From Isoetes taiwanensis (taxonomy: Eukaryota; Streptophyta; Lycopodiopsida; Isoetales; Isoetaceae): DNA of 64,000 bases. Under the pieces are notes generated by a model. The model was given only the letters and a program-made list of their open reading frames with translations. It ran no database searches and was not told the DNA's origin. Positions 1 through 9,295 of this stretch are shown here, piece by piece (positions within the stretch are counted from its first letter, which is position 1; each line of letters begins with the position of its first letter). Both the position numbers and the translations under genes were made by a program. The stretch covers positions 10,642,292-10,706,291 of the forward strand of contig JAJEKV010000049.1 in assembly GCA_021234155.1 (NCBI GenBank), given 5' to 3'.

Positions 1-304
1 CAAAATGTTGGACCAGCTTACGCTCTGCTTTGCTTCTTGAACCTTGGTCTCCCCGCTCTGGATTCTGCTCTCTCCTCTTCTTGTTTCCTTGACCCCTCTT
101 GGCGTCGGGTGTTTTAAGCCTTGTCGAGGAAGTCGGCCGGTCTGCATTTGGTCTTGGCGTCATGTCGATCGAAGTCTTGGTGTCTATCAAGATGCTGTCT
201 CTATCTAGCTTAAGGGTCTTGGTTCTAAGTCTAAGGCTTAGCGATTAATATTATCTAACATTATTAAAGCTTAATTTTAATTAAGAATTATAATTCAAAC
301 ACAA

Positions 305-395
305 ACGATGCCCGCCCTCAGTGGTTGGCACGGGGGGGTTTGGGGGGGTTCAACTCTGTGGGTGGGAGGTTCAATTCCCGCTACTGTGGAGATTC
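305..395 (+). repeat. tRNA-like / SINE-like segment
   Basis: The stretch has an A-box-like TGGTTGGCACGGG near 322 and a B-box-like GGTTCAATTCC near 368, spaced as in tRNA-derived pol III promoters. There is no full cloverleaf, so it is not a working tRNA gene. A SINE head or a tRNA relic are the two options; a chance match cannot be excluded. Confidence 0.3.
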
Positions 396-455
396 TTTTA
401 AGATGAGGTTCAAATAGATTAAAAAGCTAATCTAGCTAATTCCTAGGCTAAAATT

Positions 456-599
456 CGAATTATCAAATTACTTTTCTACAATTTATGACTTTTTAATGTG
501 TTTTAGAAGCAATGTCTCACACGTTGCCGAATTATCAAATTACTTTTCTACAATTTATGACTTTTTAATGTGTTTTAGAAGCAATGTCTCACACGTTGC
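456..599. repeat. Two perfect tandem copies of a 72-bp unit
   Basis: The unit beginning CGAATTATCAAATTAC at 456 is repeated from 528 with no difference that I can see until 599. It includes TTTTAGAAGCAATGTCTCAC. Perfect identity means the duplication is recent compared with the surrounding element. No function is apparent. Confidence 0.9.
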
Positions 600-833
600 G
601 CCCAGCCTGAAAATGAGATCTTCATTATCTGTCCTGGCGCGACGTGTGAGACCATCCTATTTGGCTCACTAATTTTTTTCTTTTTATGTTCTCATTCACT
701 TTAACTGTTACTAGCTTAGCATAAACTACAAAAATGAGAAAGAATTTTGCCATTTTTCGAGGTTTGAGAATCCTATCAAGTTAGTACTACTGGGAGCATG
801 GCCAGTGCTTTGCTCTTGGTCTCCAAGAACATT

Positions 834-845
834 GCTCTGATACCA
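834..845 (-). other. Primer binding site for initiator Met-tRNA
   Basis: On the minus strand this reads TGGTATCAGAGC, the usual plant retrotransposon primer site complementary to the 3' end of tRNA-iMet. It lies one base beyond the end of the LTR, which fixes the element's orientation as minus. Confidence 0.85.
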
Positions 846-2109
846 CTGTGACGTCCCCTACTCGTATACGGTGCACCCACCGTATACAAACAGGAGTTCA
901 TCCCCATACCAGCTCCATCTCGATCTGAGCCCTCCACAATCACTTTGCACGTGCGAGTCCCGGTGGGAAGAGTGAAGGGTCATTTACCCCGTCTCCCTCG
1001 GGGCCTACCTAGGCTGAAGCGTAAACTTACATGTCAGTATACAACATAATCACATATCCACCTCGAAGGGTGGTGCATCAACATCTGCATAAACAATGAT
1101 CAGCATCATACATAAGGATCCTACCCAAGGCTCAGACTCGAAGGGGATGACTGACGGCTTGGGTCTCCAGAGTTCATTGCAGACAGAATTCATGGCAATG
1201 GATTTGGCTGGCATAAGAACATGGCAATGGGTAGTCCACTCCATCCGCCCCTCCCCGTGCACACTTTGCGGTAGGCTGAAAAGTGTTGGGACTGATTTGA
1301 AGCTTCGCCCAGGAGCATAGCCAAAGGGGCTATTCACGGGTTGCATCTCCCGATCCCCGATGGAGCGGTAGGGATCACTCCCTCCGAGATCTACATCTTG
1401 ACTCAAGGTGACTAGAGGGCCCCCGCCCTTATTCTTATTAGACCCACTGGAAGGTGAACCCCACCCCATGGGTGTCGAGCCCATGCCTTGCCCGCACTCG
1501 GTGGCAAGCCATTAGACCTAGTCACAATGATCCCCGGTAGCACTAACACACCATAGGGATCGTTCAAGAGTCAGTACATGAACCTCCTTCTTAGCCAGTC
1601 TGGCCCCTTCACCCACAACCAGGGTGTGGCTCTTGTACCACAGGCCGAATCTATATGGTGCTAGAGAGGCTAATCTAGGAGCATCTACTACCAAGCTTTG
1701 GGTCTCTACCCCCTTCCCAATACAAAGGAGTTCATAGAGATACATCATCCATATACTTCACGAGAAACTAAAGAACTAGATCTAATCTACATCATAGAGT
1801 TAGGTTCTTTAGTTAGAATCTGCTATCTAGAGATCTAGAGGGCTGCTATGGGCAATTTAAGAGGCTAAACCTCTTGATTCGATGGCTTTGAAATGGGGTT
1901 TAGACTATTAAATTGCCCTAAATACCCTGATCCTTGAGTTCCTCCTCCTCGACTGAAAGCTCGACCATCCTGTGAGATGCTCGAATCAAGGAAAACTAAT
2001 GATGCAATTCTCTCGGGCCCAGTGCGGGAGGCGGTTTTGACCCTTGGGGCAGTCAAAACAGAGCTCTAAAACCCTAGAAACGAAAAATGGGCAAGTTAGG
2101 GTTCTCCTA

Positions 2110-2117
2110 CTTAAATA
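2110..2117 (-). promoter_or_regulatory. TATA-like box of the LTR
   Basis: The minus strand reads CTATTTAAGTAGG here, about 425 bp inside the U3 end of the LTR. The position suits an LTR promoter. No experimental start is known. Confidence 0.4.
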
Positions 2118-2179
2118 GACAAGGGGGTTGGCTAGGGTTTCCAATTATCCCCTTTAGGCATGTGGGATAATTGGAAATG

Positions 2180-2400
2180 GGCCCACTTGCCTTTAAGGGC
2201 TAGGTGGCCAAATGTGCCCACATGGAAATGTGTGCACCCAATTGTGCTCACATGGAAATGTGTGCACATTAATGAATGTCCACATTGGAAAATGTGCACA
2301 TTAATTGCACCTATGGGTATGGCCCACTTGGCATAAAGTGGCCACATGGAAAAATGTGCACCTAAGTGAATGTGCACATGGTTTAATGTGCACATTACTA
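2180..2400. repeat. Short degenerate repeats inside the LTR (AATGTGCACAT type)
   Basis: Units such as CACATGGAAATGTGTGCAC recur about eight times with variation; many are palindromic around TGTGCACA. They explain the minus-strand open frame seen here, which I do not regard as a gene. Confidence 0.75.
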
Positions 2401-2825
2401 AATGCACACTCCTTGCAAGTTGCCCCCTAGGGCTACTAGCCTGGCTACACGTTGGCGTACACGTCAGTCGGGGTGGCGTGTACGCGTGACGAGGCAGTAC
2501 AGTATACGTCCTGGGAGCGTATACTGTGCTGGAACGTCACAGATCATCTAATGGAGGCATTAATTGGAGAAGGCGAGATGAATATACAAACAGTTGTTCC
2601 TACACAGGGTAGATAGTCTCTTTGACTTGTTTATAAATTACAGTTTTGTATGAGCTATGCTCCGAGCTTCTTTGTATTCAATAAATAATGGAAAAATGAT
2701 TTTTTTTGTCTCATTTACACCTGTGCAAATAACAATTGTGTAATTATCAAGGTGTTTTCTCAATTGTGTAATCTGAAATGTAATTATCAATTGTGAATAG
2801 ACTCTCAAGTGTTTTCTTGCTGACA

Positions 2826-3510
2826 GGTGAATCATCTAAGTCAGGGAGAAAACTCATTATCTTTGACTTAAATTCTGTGTTGGGCAAGAGTGTGCACAAG
2901 AATGAAAATATTAACTCAAGATACCAACAGATCCAGAAAGATGAGCTTCAATTCAATTTAGGATCTGTGGTTTTTTTTTTAGGCGGGGGTTAGCATCACT
3001 GTTAGCATTTGTAAGAGAAGGGTTTGATGTTGCCATCTGGTCTTCACTCACTTCTAAAAATCTTCAACCAATTGTGGATCATATTTGTGATGTTTTTTTC
3101 ATAACGCTGAAGTTTATTTACAGCCAGGAGCAGTGTTGGACTCTGCCACACAAACACCTTATTGAACCTCAAAAGGGGTTGTTTGTGAAACCATTAACTG
3201 TGGTATGGAAAGAGTACCCAGTACTATGGAAATACTGATTACGATCGACGATGAAAGATACAAATCCATTCTGAATCTTGCAGGAAGCTACATATGTCCT
3301 TTCTCTTGGACACCAATATTAGCTGGCGACAGATTGCGTGTCATGGAGCTCATTCCATGGCTTAGTGTATTCAAAATGGCTGAAGATGGTATAGTTTATG
3401 TGAAAGAGCATCCAATGACTAATGCAGCAGATAGCATATCGAGGAAGCGGTGGGAGCAGTTTTTCTTTGGCAAACTATGGCAGCAACTTGGGTGCTATGC
3501 TGCCTAAATT
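2826..3510 (+). pseudogene. FCP1/NIF-like (HAD superfamily) phosphatase fragment
   Basis: Several pieces in different plus-strand frames match the layout of plant FCP1-homology phosphatases. They are KLIIFDLNSVL near 2850 (the DxDxT motif 1 region, with N in place of the second Asp), FDVAIWSSLTSKNLQPIVDHI near 3020-3085 (motif 2 region), and TIDDERYKSIL followed by the NPAGTY-like segment near 3240-3300 (motif 3, DD). The last part, to 3507, ends in a conserved-looking stretch containing VKEHPMTNAADSISRKRWEQFF. FCP1-type enzymes dephosphorylate phosphoserine, classically on the RNA polymerase II tail. Frame changes, the altered motif 1 and the missing start argue for a pseudogene or fragment. 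The family call is by motif order only. Confidence 0.5.
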
Positions 3511-3736
3511 TAGTCAATATATGGAGCAAGGAATGGAGAAACTGCCATCATGTTATTGGCCTCTCGAGTGGCCCATTGTTGGTACAGACTTTGACTGATG
3601 TAAAAATTCTCTAGTTATGAATATATGTATCACAGTTTTTGTTCATTGCACTTGAGTACTCTGTTTTTACTGTCTTTCTTATTGGTACAATTATGAGTGT
3701 GTATACATAATTAAGTGATCTTCATTTGCTTTGTAG

Positions 3737-3802
3737 ATGAATGGACTAATACACAAAAGACTATTAAGAAACTACGAGATAGAGTTCTGCTGCACCCAGA
3801 GG
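3737..3802 (+). CDS. Possible isolated exon, unrecognised
   Basis: After a good acceptor (TTTGCTTTGTAG, ending 3736) there is an open stretch coding DEWTNTQKTIKKLRDR and a few more residues, ending near a GTAATAC donor at about 3802. It lies 230 bp downstream of the phosphatase-like fragment and could be its last exon, but I recognise no family. It may equally be chance. Confidence 0.25.
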
Positions 3803-3845
3803 TAATACAAACCAACACAAGCTGCAAGTACATAGGGTTGGGGAA

Positions 3846-3912
3846 TGTAGAACAGATGTATATAAGATGTACATCTGTTGTACATCTGTTGTACATTGAC
3901 GTACCTAATGCA
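3846..3912. repeat. TGTACATCTGT repeats (left cluster)
   Basis: GTACATCTGTT occurs in tandem, along with ATGTATATAAGATGTACATC. The cluster lies just outside the downstream end of the transposase-like gene and resembles the cluster at 5905-6064. Confidence 0.7.
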
Positions 3913-4015
3913 CTTCTGAAGTAGTCCATGTCATGTACAATGAAAATATGTTCATTTTTTATCTTTTATATGAACAAAGTATTACAATATTTCTGGAAAG
4001 TACCATAGATCTGAC

Positions 4016-5529
4016 TTAGTCCATGTCATCTACAATTGCTGGAAGTTGTGATAACAATGACTCATGGACTTCATCTGGCAAGTGAAATGCTGTGCTTGCC
4101 CCCTTCAGCTTATGATTTACTTTCTTGAATGGGATTCGAACCCCAATCACAGATTCTGCAGGTACCAAAACAATCTTAGTAGAAAGCAGTTTATACTTAT
4201 TGTGGTAGCCTGGGATTAGTTCATAATGTTGTCCTTCAATGACACTAGTGCCAGCAGAGTATTCATTTCCATAGTCATCAATTGAATCTTCTTCCAATGC
4301 ATGCTTTTCCCTGGTGCACATAGTATGAAACACCTTCCCCATTGTCTGGTGCTGCAAAAGCCACAAATACATCTGAAACTCCTACAGTGTCATCTAAACC
4401 AGCCTCTTCTGTATACAAAACATCCACATCATTTTCAGCTTCACCACGAGAGGCAATATGATCTGTGGGCTCCAAACTTTTTAGAGACCATTCTCCACAA
4501 TGTTTAATGTTCTCACAATTCAACCAATTGAAGTTCATGCAAGCATCACAAAAGCACGAGAGTGGTCTGCATAGCAACTTTGTTGGATCTGCTGGGTTTA
4601 TAATTGACACAGAATGTATCTGCTAAGTACCAGGTAAAGTCTTGCAATTGAATGCTTGCTGCCTGTTCACATCTGTTTTTCCAACCTCCCAAAACACACC
4701 TTTCACAATCTGATTTCTTGGTCCTTAAAACTGCACAAGCTGTTGCTGCACCTGTCACTGGCATGCCATTTTGTTTTCTCTGCTCGCTCTCAAACCACAA
4801 CTTTGCTATACCAGCCTCGCCATCATGTGTGCCTTTCCCATGGCCAGATCCAAAGAAATTCCATATCACTCGAATTTTGTTTTCAACATGGTATCTACAG
4901 ATTCCATACCATGCCCGTGCAGATTTGAATTGAGATGCACAACCATCTGATCACACATAATGAAGGTTTATGTGTCCACCTCCATTATTCTTAAGCCACC
5001 CCAAATGTAATTTAAAACCATGTTGCACAAAATGAGTGTCATGCTTCCTGTCATCTATGCTTACCTTCTATTTTCATCATTGGAATATGGACCAAAATAC
5101 TAATTTGTTCAGGATTCCAATGCTCGGATTGCACTTCTGTCCCTGGTTCCAATGTGTGGTTCTCTGCAAAGTCAACAACAGACAACACACTATTATCCGA
5201 GAGTTTCTCAACACATCTTTTAAACTGTTTGCTCTGCCAGTGTGCTGTAAAGTTATGATCTGTAAACTTAGCAAGCTGATTTTTCATGTTCTTTAACAAA
5301 AAGATACTTTGTCATTCTGATCAACTAATCTAAGCCTTATGGATGTACCTTTTTTGGATGGCTCATTGACATATGCATATACTTGCCAGTCGACATTCTG
5401 AATTCCATCTTCCTCTTTTGGACAAATGTATAATTTCTTCACTCCACATTCATCACATTCACCTTTGATGCATTTTAGTTTATGCCATTCATCCGTCACA
5501 TATTTCTCGCAAACTGTGTTGACCTCCAC
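4016..5529 (-). pseudogene. Transposase-like protein with SDGCASQFK and GHGKG motifs, broken
   Basis: Successive minus-strand segments read as one protein. The N-terminal part (5529-5293) has a probable zinc-binding patch (CIKGECDECG) and a conserved DWQVYAYV stretch. A middle part (5299-5051) includes HWQSKQFKRCVEKL and the acidic DFAENHTLEPG. Near 4960-4820 are SDGCASQFKSARAWYG, then FFGSGHGKGTHDGEAGIAK. A C-terminal part (4610-4016) follows. From general knowledge, uncharacterised transposon proteins of seedless plants and of animals share an order of DxxE-like acidic motif, SDGC(A)xQ(F/Y)K and (G/S)HxKG; the Asp residues would be metal ligands of a DDE-type nuclease. That role is inference. 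Stops and shifts (for example a TGA just before SDGC) show decay. Confidence 0.5.
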
Positions 5530-5904
5530 AAGATACTAACATTATCAAAAGTCTTCTTGTTTGCTTGACATACTCCATTGTTTTGCTGGGATGCACAGAC
5601 ACTGCATCAGTAAGTGCAATTAACATGTAGGGATCTCCTCATATCATTGAAGACCTTTCTGTACAGATCTGCTTGCTCATGTTTGACACAACAACATGTG
5701 TTTCTCTCCTTCAATTTCCTTATGCAATCAGGTTTTAGATATTAGAACTGTCGAAGGCGAATTTTGGTATCAGGATTCTGATATACAAACTGTTGATAAA
5801 GCTCAAATTGCAATAACAAAAGCATTAAAGACCATGTTAACAAAATGATGTTGGCAACCAGATGCATCCAGAATATTGAACTATACAATTATACATTTAA
5901 TGTA

Positions 5905-6064
5905 TGTTCTATGTACATAAAATGTCTATCCAACAGTTCCACTGATCTGTTACTGTACATCTAATGTACATCTAATGTACATCAGTACATCTAATGTATA
6001 TCCAACAGTTCCACTGATCTGCTACTGTACATTTAATGTACATCTAATGTACATCTAATGTACA
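5905..6064. repeat. ATGTACATCTA tandem repeats (right cluster)
   Basis: About ten copies of ATGTACATCTA occur, arranged in two larger units that also share CCAACAGTTCCACTGATCTG. This matches the cluster on the other side of the transposase-like gene. Confidence 0.8.
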
Positions 6065-6066
6065 TC

Positions 6067-7075
6067 ACTTAGGAATCTAGCGCTTAGGAATCTTGAATTC
6101 TCGAATTCATACCAACAGGGGAGCGCCAGTGCATCTCCATCTCCGCTCGACAGGGAAAAGGCCAAAGAATTGAACATCAAGGAGGGGAAAGGGCAGCAAG
6201 GGAGGAGAAGGATTGGCGGCATGTAATCTTTTTTGCTTGATTTTCGTTTTTTTACTGTTTGTCCTTTACCTTCTTCGTTCTTTTAGGATTCCAGTCTGCC
6301 AAATAGGTAAGATATATCAGCAAAATGCTGTATGAAAAATGTTTAAAGGATGCGGGGGAACCCGGACATAGCAGGAACAAATTATGACTGACAGACTTGT
6401 TTGATAGCGGAATGCATAGCTGAAGTATGAAGAATTAGACATAGCTGAATGCCTGAACATGTTCTCAATGACATATGTTTAAATATGTAATATCTCTGTA
6501 TGGAGAAAAATTTTTTGAATGAAGGAAATATGAAGTAATAGTTGTCAATGGTAAAGCGGCCTCAATAAAATCTAAAGTAATATCTGTTACTGATAAATTA
6601 GCTCCATTGTGTATTCTTAAAAATCGCCTTAGTGATGAAATGATTCCGATCCATAGTATTATACCCCACGGAGACAATGCACGAATATAGGGGAAATTAT
6701 AGAAATGATGGACTCTAACAAAATAGAACATAATAGGGATTATTGAAGGATTATTGAGGGAAGTATAGTGCTGATAAGTTACACCAGAGGATGTATATAC
6801 AAAGTAGGAAAGCATTACAGGAGACACCGGGCTACATTGGGCAATAGAACAGAAAAGATAACATGCGAAGTTAGACAAAATGGATCATACCGTGGGAGAT
6901 ATCGACTCAGAACGAAAAGGTGGTGAACACATCGAAACAAAGGGGAGTACAAGATGATGGGCGACATATAAGTGACAGATAGGCAAGGAACGTGAATAAT
7001 TTGCCATGCAGGACCCTACTCGTAAACATACAAGTAGGGTGGGATCTTCGAAGGTACACACAGAGAACAAAGGAA
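6067..7075. other. No supportable gene
   Basis: A short purine-rich stretch (6110-6230) resembles a 5' untranslated leader, followed by AT-rich sequence. A minus-strand open frame at 6465-6878 has no recognisable domain. The part after about 6880 may be more of the LINE 5' region, because CTCAGAACGAAAAGGTGG at 6905 resembles the start of the monomers that follow. Confidence 0.5.
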
Positions 7076-7470
7076 CTTCAGAGTAAAAGGCGGACGGGGC
7101 AAGCTACGGGACAGAGAGGCTATGCCTCCGCCGTACACCAGAATAGCGAGGGCTAGACCCACCAACTGGTAACCCGGACCACCAAAAACTCATTAGCAAC
7201 TGGGGAACGGCATATGACTTATTCAGAGAGGTATGGAGAATACCTCATTTACCGATTTCTGTCAGCTCAGAGTAAAAGGTGGACGGGGGCAAGTTACGGG
7301 ACAGTGAGGCCAAGCCTCCGCCGTACACCGGGATAGCGAGGGCTGGACCCACCAACTGGTAACCCGGACCACTAAAAACTCACTATAATATAATATAATA
7401 TAATATAATATAACATCTGTGAATATGACTTCTAGCGAGGTATGAAGAATACCTCAGATGACGAAATTGC
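7076..7470 (+). repeat. Tandem 5'-UTR monomers of the LINE (about 190 bp)
   Basis: A block beginning CAGAGTAAAAGGCGGACGGG at about 7079 recurs from about 7269 (CAGAGTAAAAGGTGGACGGG). Both contain GCCTCCGCCGTACACC and CACCAACTGGTAACCCGGACC. Each ends in a hairpin-like GAGGTATGGAGAATACCTC or GAGGTATGAAGAATACCTC. A (TAATA)n run separates parts of the second unit (7381-7412). Tandem promoter monomers upstream of ORF1 are known in mammalian L1 LINEs; here the position, 0.8 kb before ORF1, suggests the same layout. Confidence 0.6.
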
Positions 7471-8230
7471 CGACACTAAGGATTGGGGGAAATTATGGAC
7501 AGTAGGGTTTTACCCCACGCCACAGACCAGGGGAGCGCGGGCACGGCCCCCCTCTGATTCCATGATTCCAGCCCACCAAAATGACACATGCACAGAAATA
7601 CAGGAATACAGAACTACAAAAGATGCAGAGATACGGAAGCTCAGTGCGGACGCAATACCAATGTAATCAATGTAGACAGGCATCTACCCAACTAATCCAA
7701 GGGGGATTCACTGTAAGTGCCATACAATGTGCCTGAGTGACTTGTAGGGGGGTTTTTTCGACCCATTTCCATACGTATACGTAAGAGGTAGGGGGGTTTT
7801 TTGCCACTACTTGGGGTAAACTTTGTACGGAAGGGGTCGAATTTGCCTTTCAAGAAATCGTATACGGGGGTGTTTTTGATCACCCTATGCACGCACATGG
7901 CATACCCCCCTTACTATAAGTGAACCCCCCGGGAACTAATCAGCCTCGAAAAAAAAAAAAAAACCCGAAAGGATCAACCTTGGGCAACAGACGAAAGAAG
8001 GTGAATGACAATAAAAAGAGACGGACGGAATTAATAATGGCCTTTTGCATTTTAAATTTTGAATTTCAAATTAGAACGGTAATTATGAATAAAAATACCG
8101 TTTAGAAGCAGGGAATATATAGTCTTAGGGAGAGACGACGGCTATCTTACAAGTGAGAGCCGAGCACGAGCGCACTGCCTAGAGCCACCACAGAGTCTTT
8201 CTGCACAGGACTCTCTTGCAAACGAGAGCT
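7471..8230 (+). other. LINE 5' leader
   Basis: This is non-coding sequence between the monomers and ORF1. It contains two copies of GTAGGGGGGTTTTTT (7746 and 7788), a poly-A run at 7950 and an AT-rich patch at 8040-8105. I see no gene. Confidence 0.45.
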
Positions 8231-9045
8231 ATGGCTGACAATATCAACAGCAGCCAGCAGAGAAGATCGGATGCGGCAAGAGCCCCGGTGAGCCAACAGG
8301 ACCTTAGGGACTTCCTGGCACAGATGGATAAGCGGCTAGAATCAAAGATCCCGAACATGGATGCACTCAACGCATTGGCTGAAACGTGCAACAGCAACAA
8401 GATAGCCATCACTAGCATGGACATGAGAGTAGGAGGGGTGGAGAAGACGAATGAGGAAATGCAGCGCAGAATGGACGAGATCGAAGAAGAAGAGAAAAAA
8501 GATCCCCGCAAAGGTTGGTTGAATTAGAGAAATCAAATGTTGAGCTGGATGCATGGGAGTCATTTGATAGGATAAAGGCACATTTAATGGAATATGAGGA
8601 GCAAAATAAAATTAAGCATGATGTTAGGCTAATTGGGATAGCAGAAAGGCCTAACGATGATATATATCGAGTTACTGCAGAAGTGATAGAGACGGTGTTC
8701 AAGGAACACAGGGGCGTCATTGTCAAAGCCCTACGATTAGGCCAATGGAGGGGGAGATCGAGGCACATAAACCTGACGTTGAGGGACATGGCAACCAAGG
8801 AAAGAATCCTACGGATGGGATCCAGATTGAGGAATGGAATCAAAGTACAGGAGTCATTAACGGTGATGCGAGGGGGTCGCGACAGGAATTGGCCAAAGCG
8901 TGAGGAGCTGAACCAGCGAGGGATACCGGGGGGTCAAGAATGGCAAGGTCTACATACACAAGAGGGTAAGAGAGCAAGCGACTCAACCGCAGGAGCGCAT
9001 GGCAAATTGCCGGGTTGGGGGATAGCAAAATCAACGGAGCGATAA
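8231..9045 (+). pseudogene. LINE ORF1 protein, L1-type (coiled coil plus RRM-like domain), frameshifted
   Basis: The ATG at 8231 has a good context (GCTATGG). The first part runs to 8524 and is hydrophilic with a heptad-like helix (MDMRVGGVEKTNEEMQRRMD) typical of a trimerising coiled coil. A one-base shift near 8515 moves into a second frame that carries the RRM-like core: VRLIGIAERPNDD, then ALRLGQWRGRSRHINLTL, then TKERILRMGSRLRNG. This order (IIGxPE, RxG, KExIL) matches Transposase_22-type ORF1 proteins, RNA-binding chaperones of L1 LINEs. A further shift follows near 8880-8930, after which ELNQRGIPGVKNGKVY can be read. Most well-known angiosperm LINEs have a CCHC-type ORF1 instead, so this is unusual. 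Confidence 0.65.
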
Positions 9046-9295
9046 GGAAAACATACACCCCCCGTTCTATACAACAAAATGGAGAAACGAATCGCAGGGG
9101 GAGCACTAAGAGCAATCACGGTAGAGGGGAACCGTAACAGGCAATAGGAAGAAGCGGAAGCGGGGGAAACGAAGAGCGAGCAACACAAGCAGGGTTCGGA
9201 GGGCCAACCCCGACAATGAAGACCAGGGGAAGACCAAGGAGAACGGGCAATGGTACAGAAAACATGGAGACCCCGAAGGAGCAACCTCGGGGGAA

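Larger units (their letters stand above)
1..846 (-). mobile_element. Internal 5' region of an LTR retrotransposon (continues left of the window)
   Basis: This stretch lies downstream (on the minus strand) of a long LTR and its primer binding site, so it should be the untranslated leader of a retrotransposon whose coding part is outside the window. I see no convincing coding frame. It contains a 72-bp tandem duplication and a tRNA-like segment, listed separately. The identity of the element (copia or gypsy) cannot be decided from what is visible. Confidence 0.6.
847..2541 (-). mobile_element. 5' LTR of a minus-strand LTR retrotransposon (about 1.7 kb)
   Basis: The LTR is bounded by an inverted terminal repeat, TGTGACGT at 847 and ACGTCACA ending at 2541, and is followed on the inner side by a tRNA-iMet primer site. 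The bases just outside (GATCA, 2542-2546) would be one half of the target-site duplication; the other half is beyond the window. It has a TATA-like box near 2110-2117 and a short-repeat region at 2180-2400. Its length is at the long end for plant LTRs. No open frame in it looks coding. Confidence 0.8.
3840..6066 (-). mobile_element. Decayed DNA transposon with ATGTACATCT-rich ends
   Basis: A minus-strand transposase-like gene (4016-5529) lies between two clusters of the same short motif, ATGTACATCT, at 3850-3910 and 5905-6064. The motif is self-complementary at its core (TGTACA), so the ends look like terminal inverted or subterminal repeats. I could not define exact termini or a target-site duplication. 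Confidence 0.4.

Noticed and set aside
2132-2407. 91-codon minus-strand frame rich in His, Met and Cys
   Set aside because: Explained by TGTGCACAT repeats inside the LTR.
4120-4150. tRNA T-arm (GGGATTCGAACCCC)
   Set aside because: No other tRNA arms around it, and it lies within the transposase-like coding remnant.
6465-6878. 137-codon minus-strand frame
   Set aside because: No domain, AT-rich composition, no start context; probably chance.
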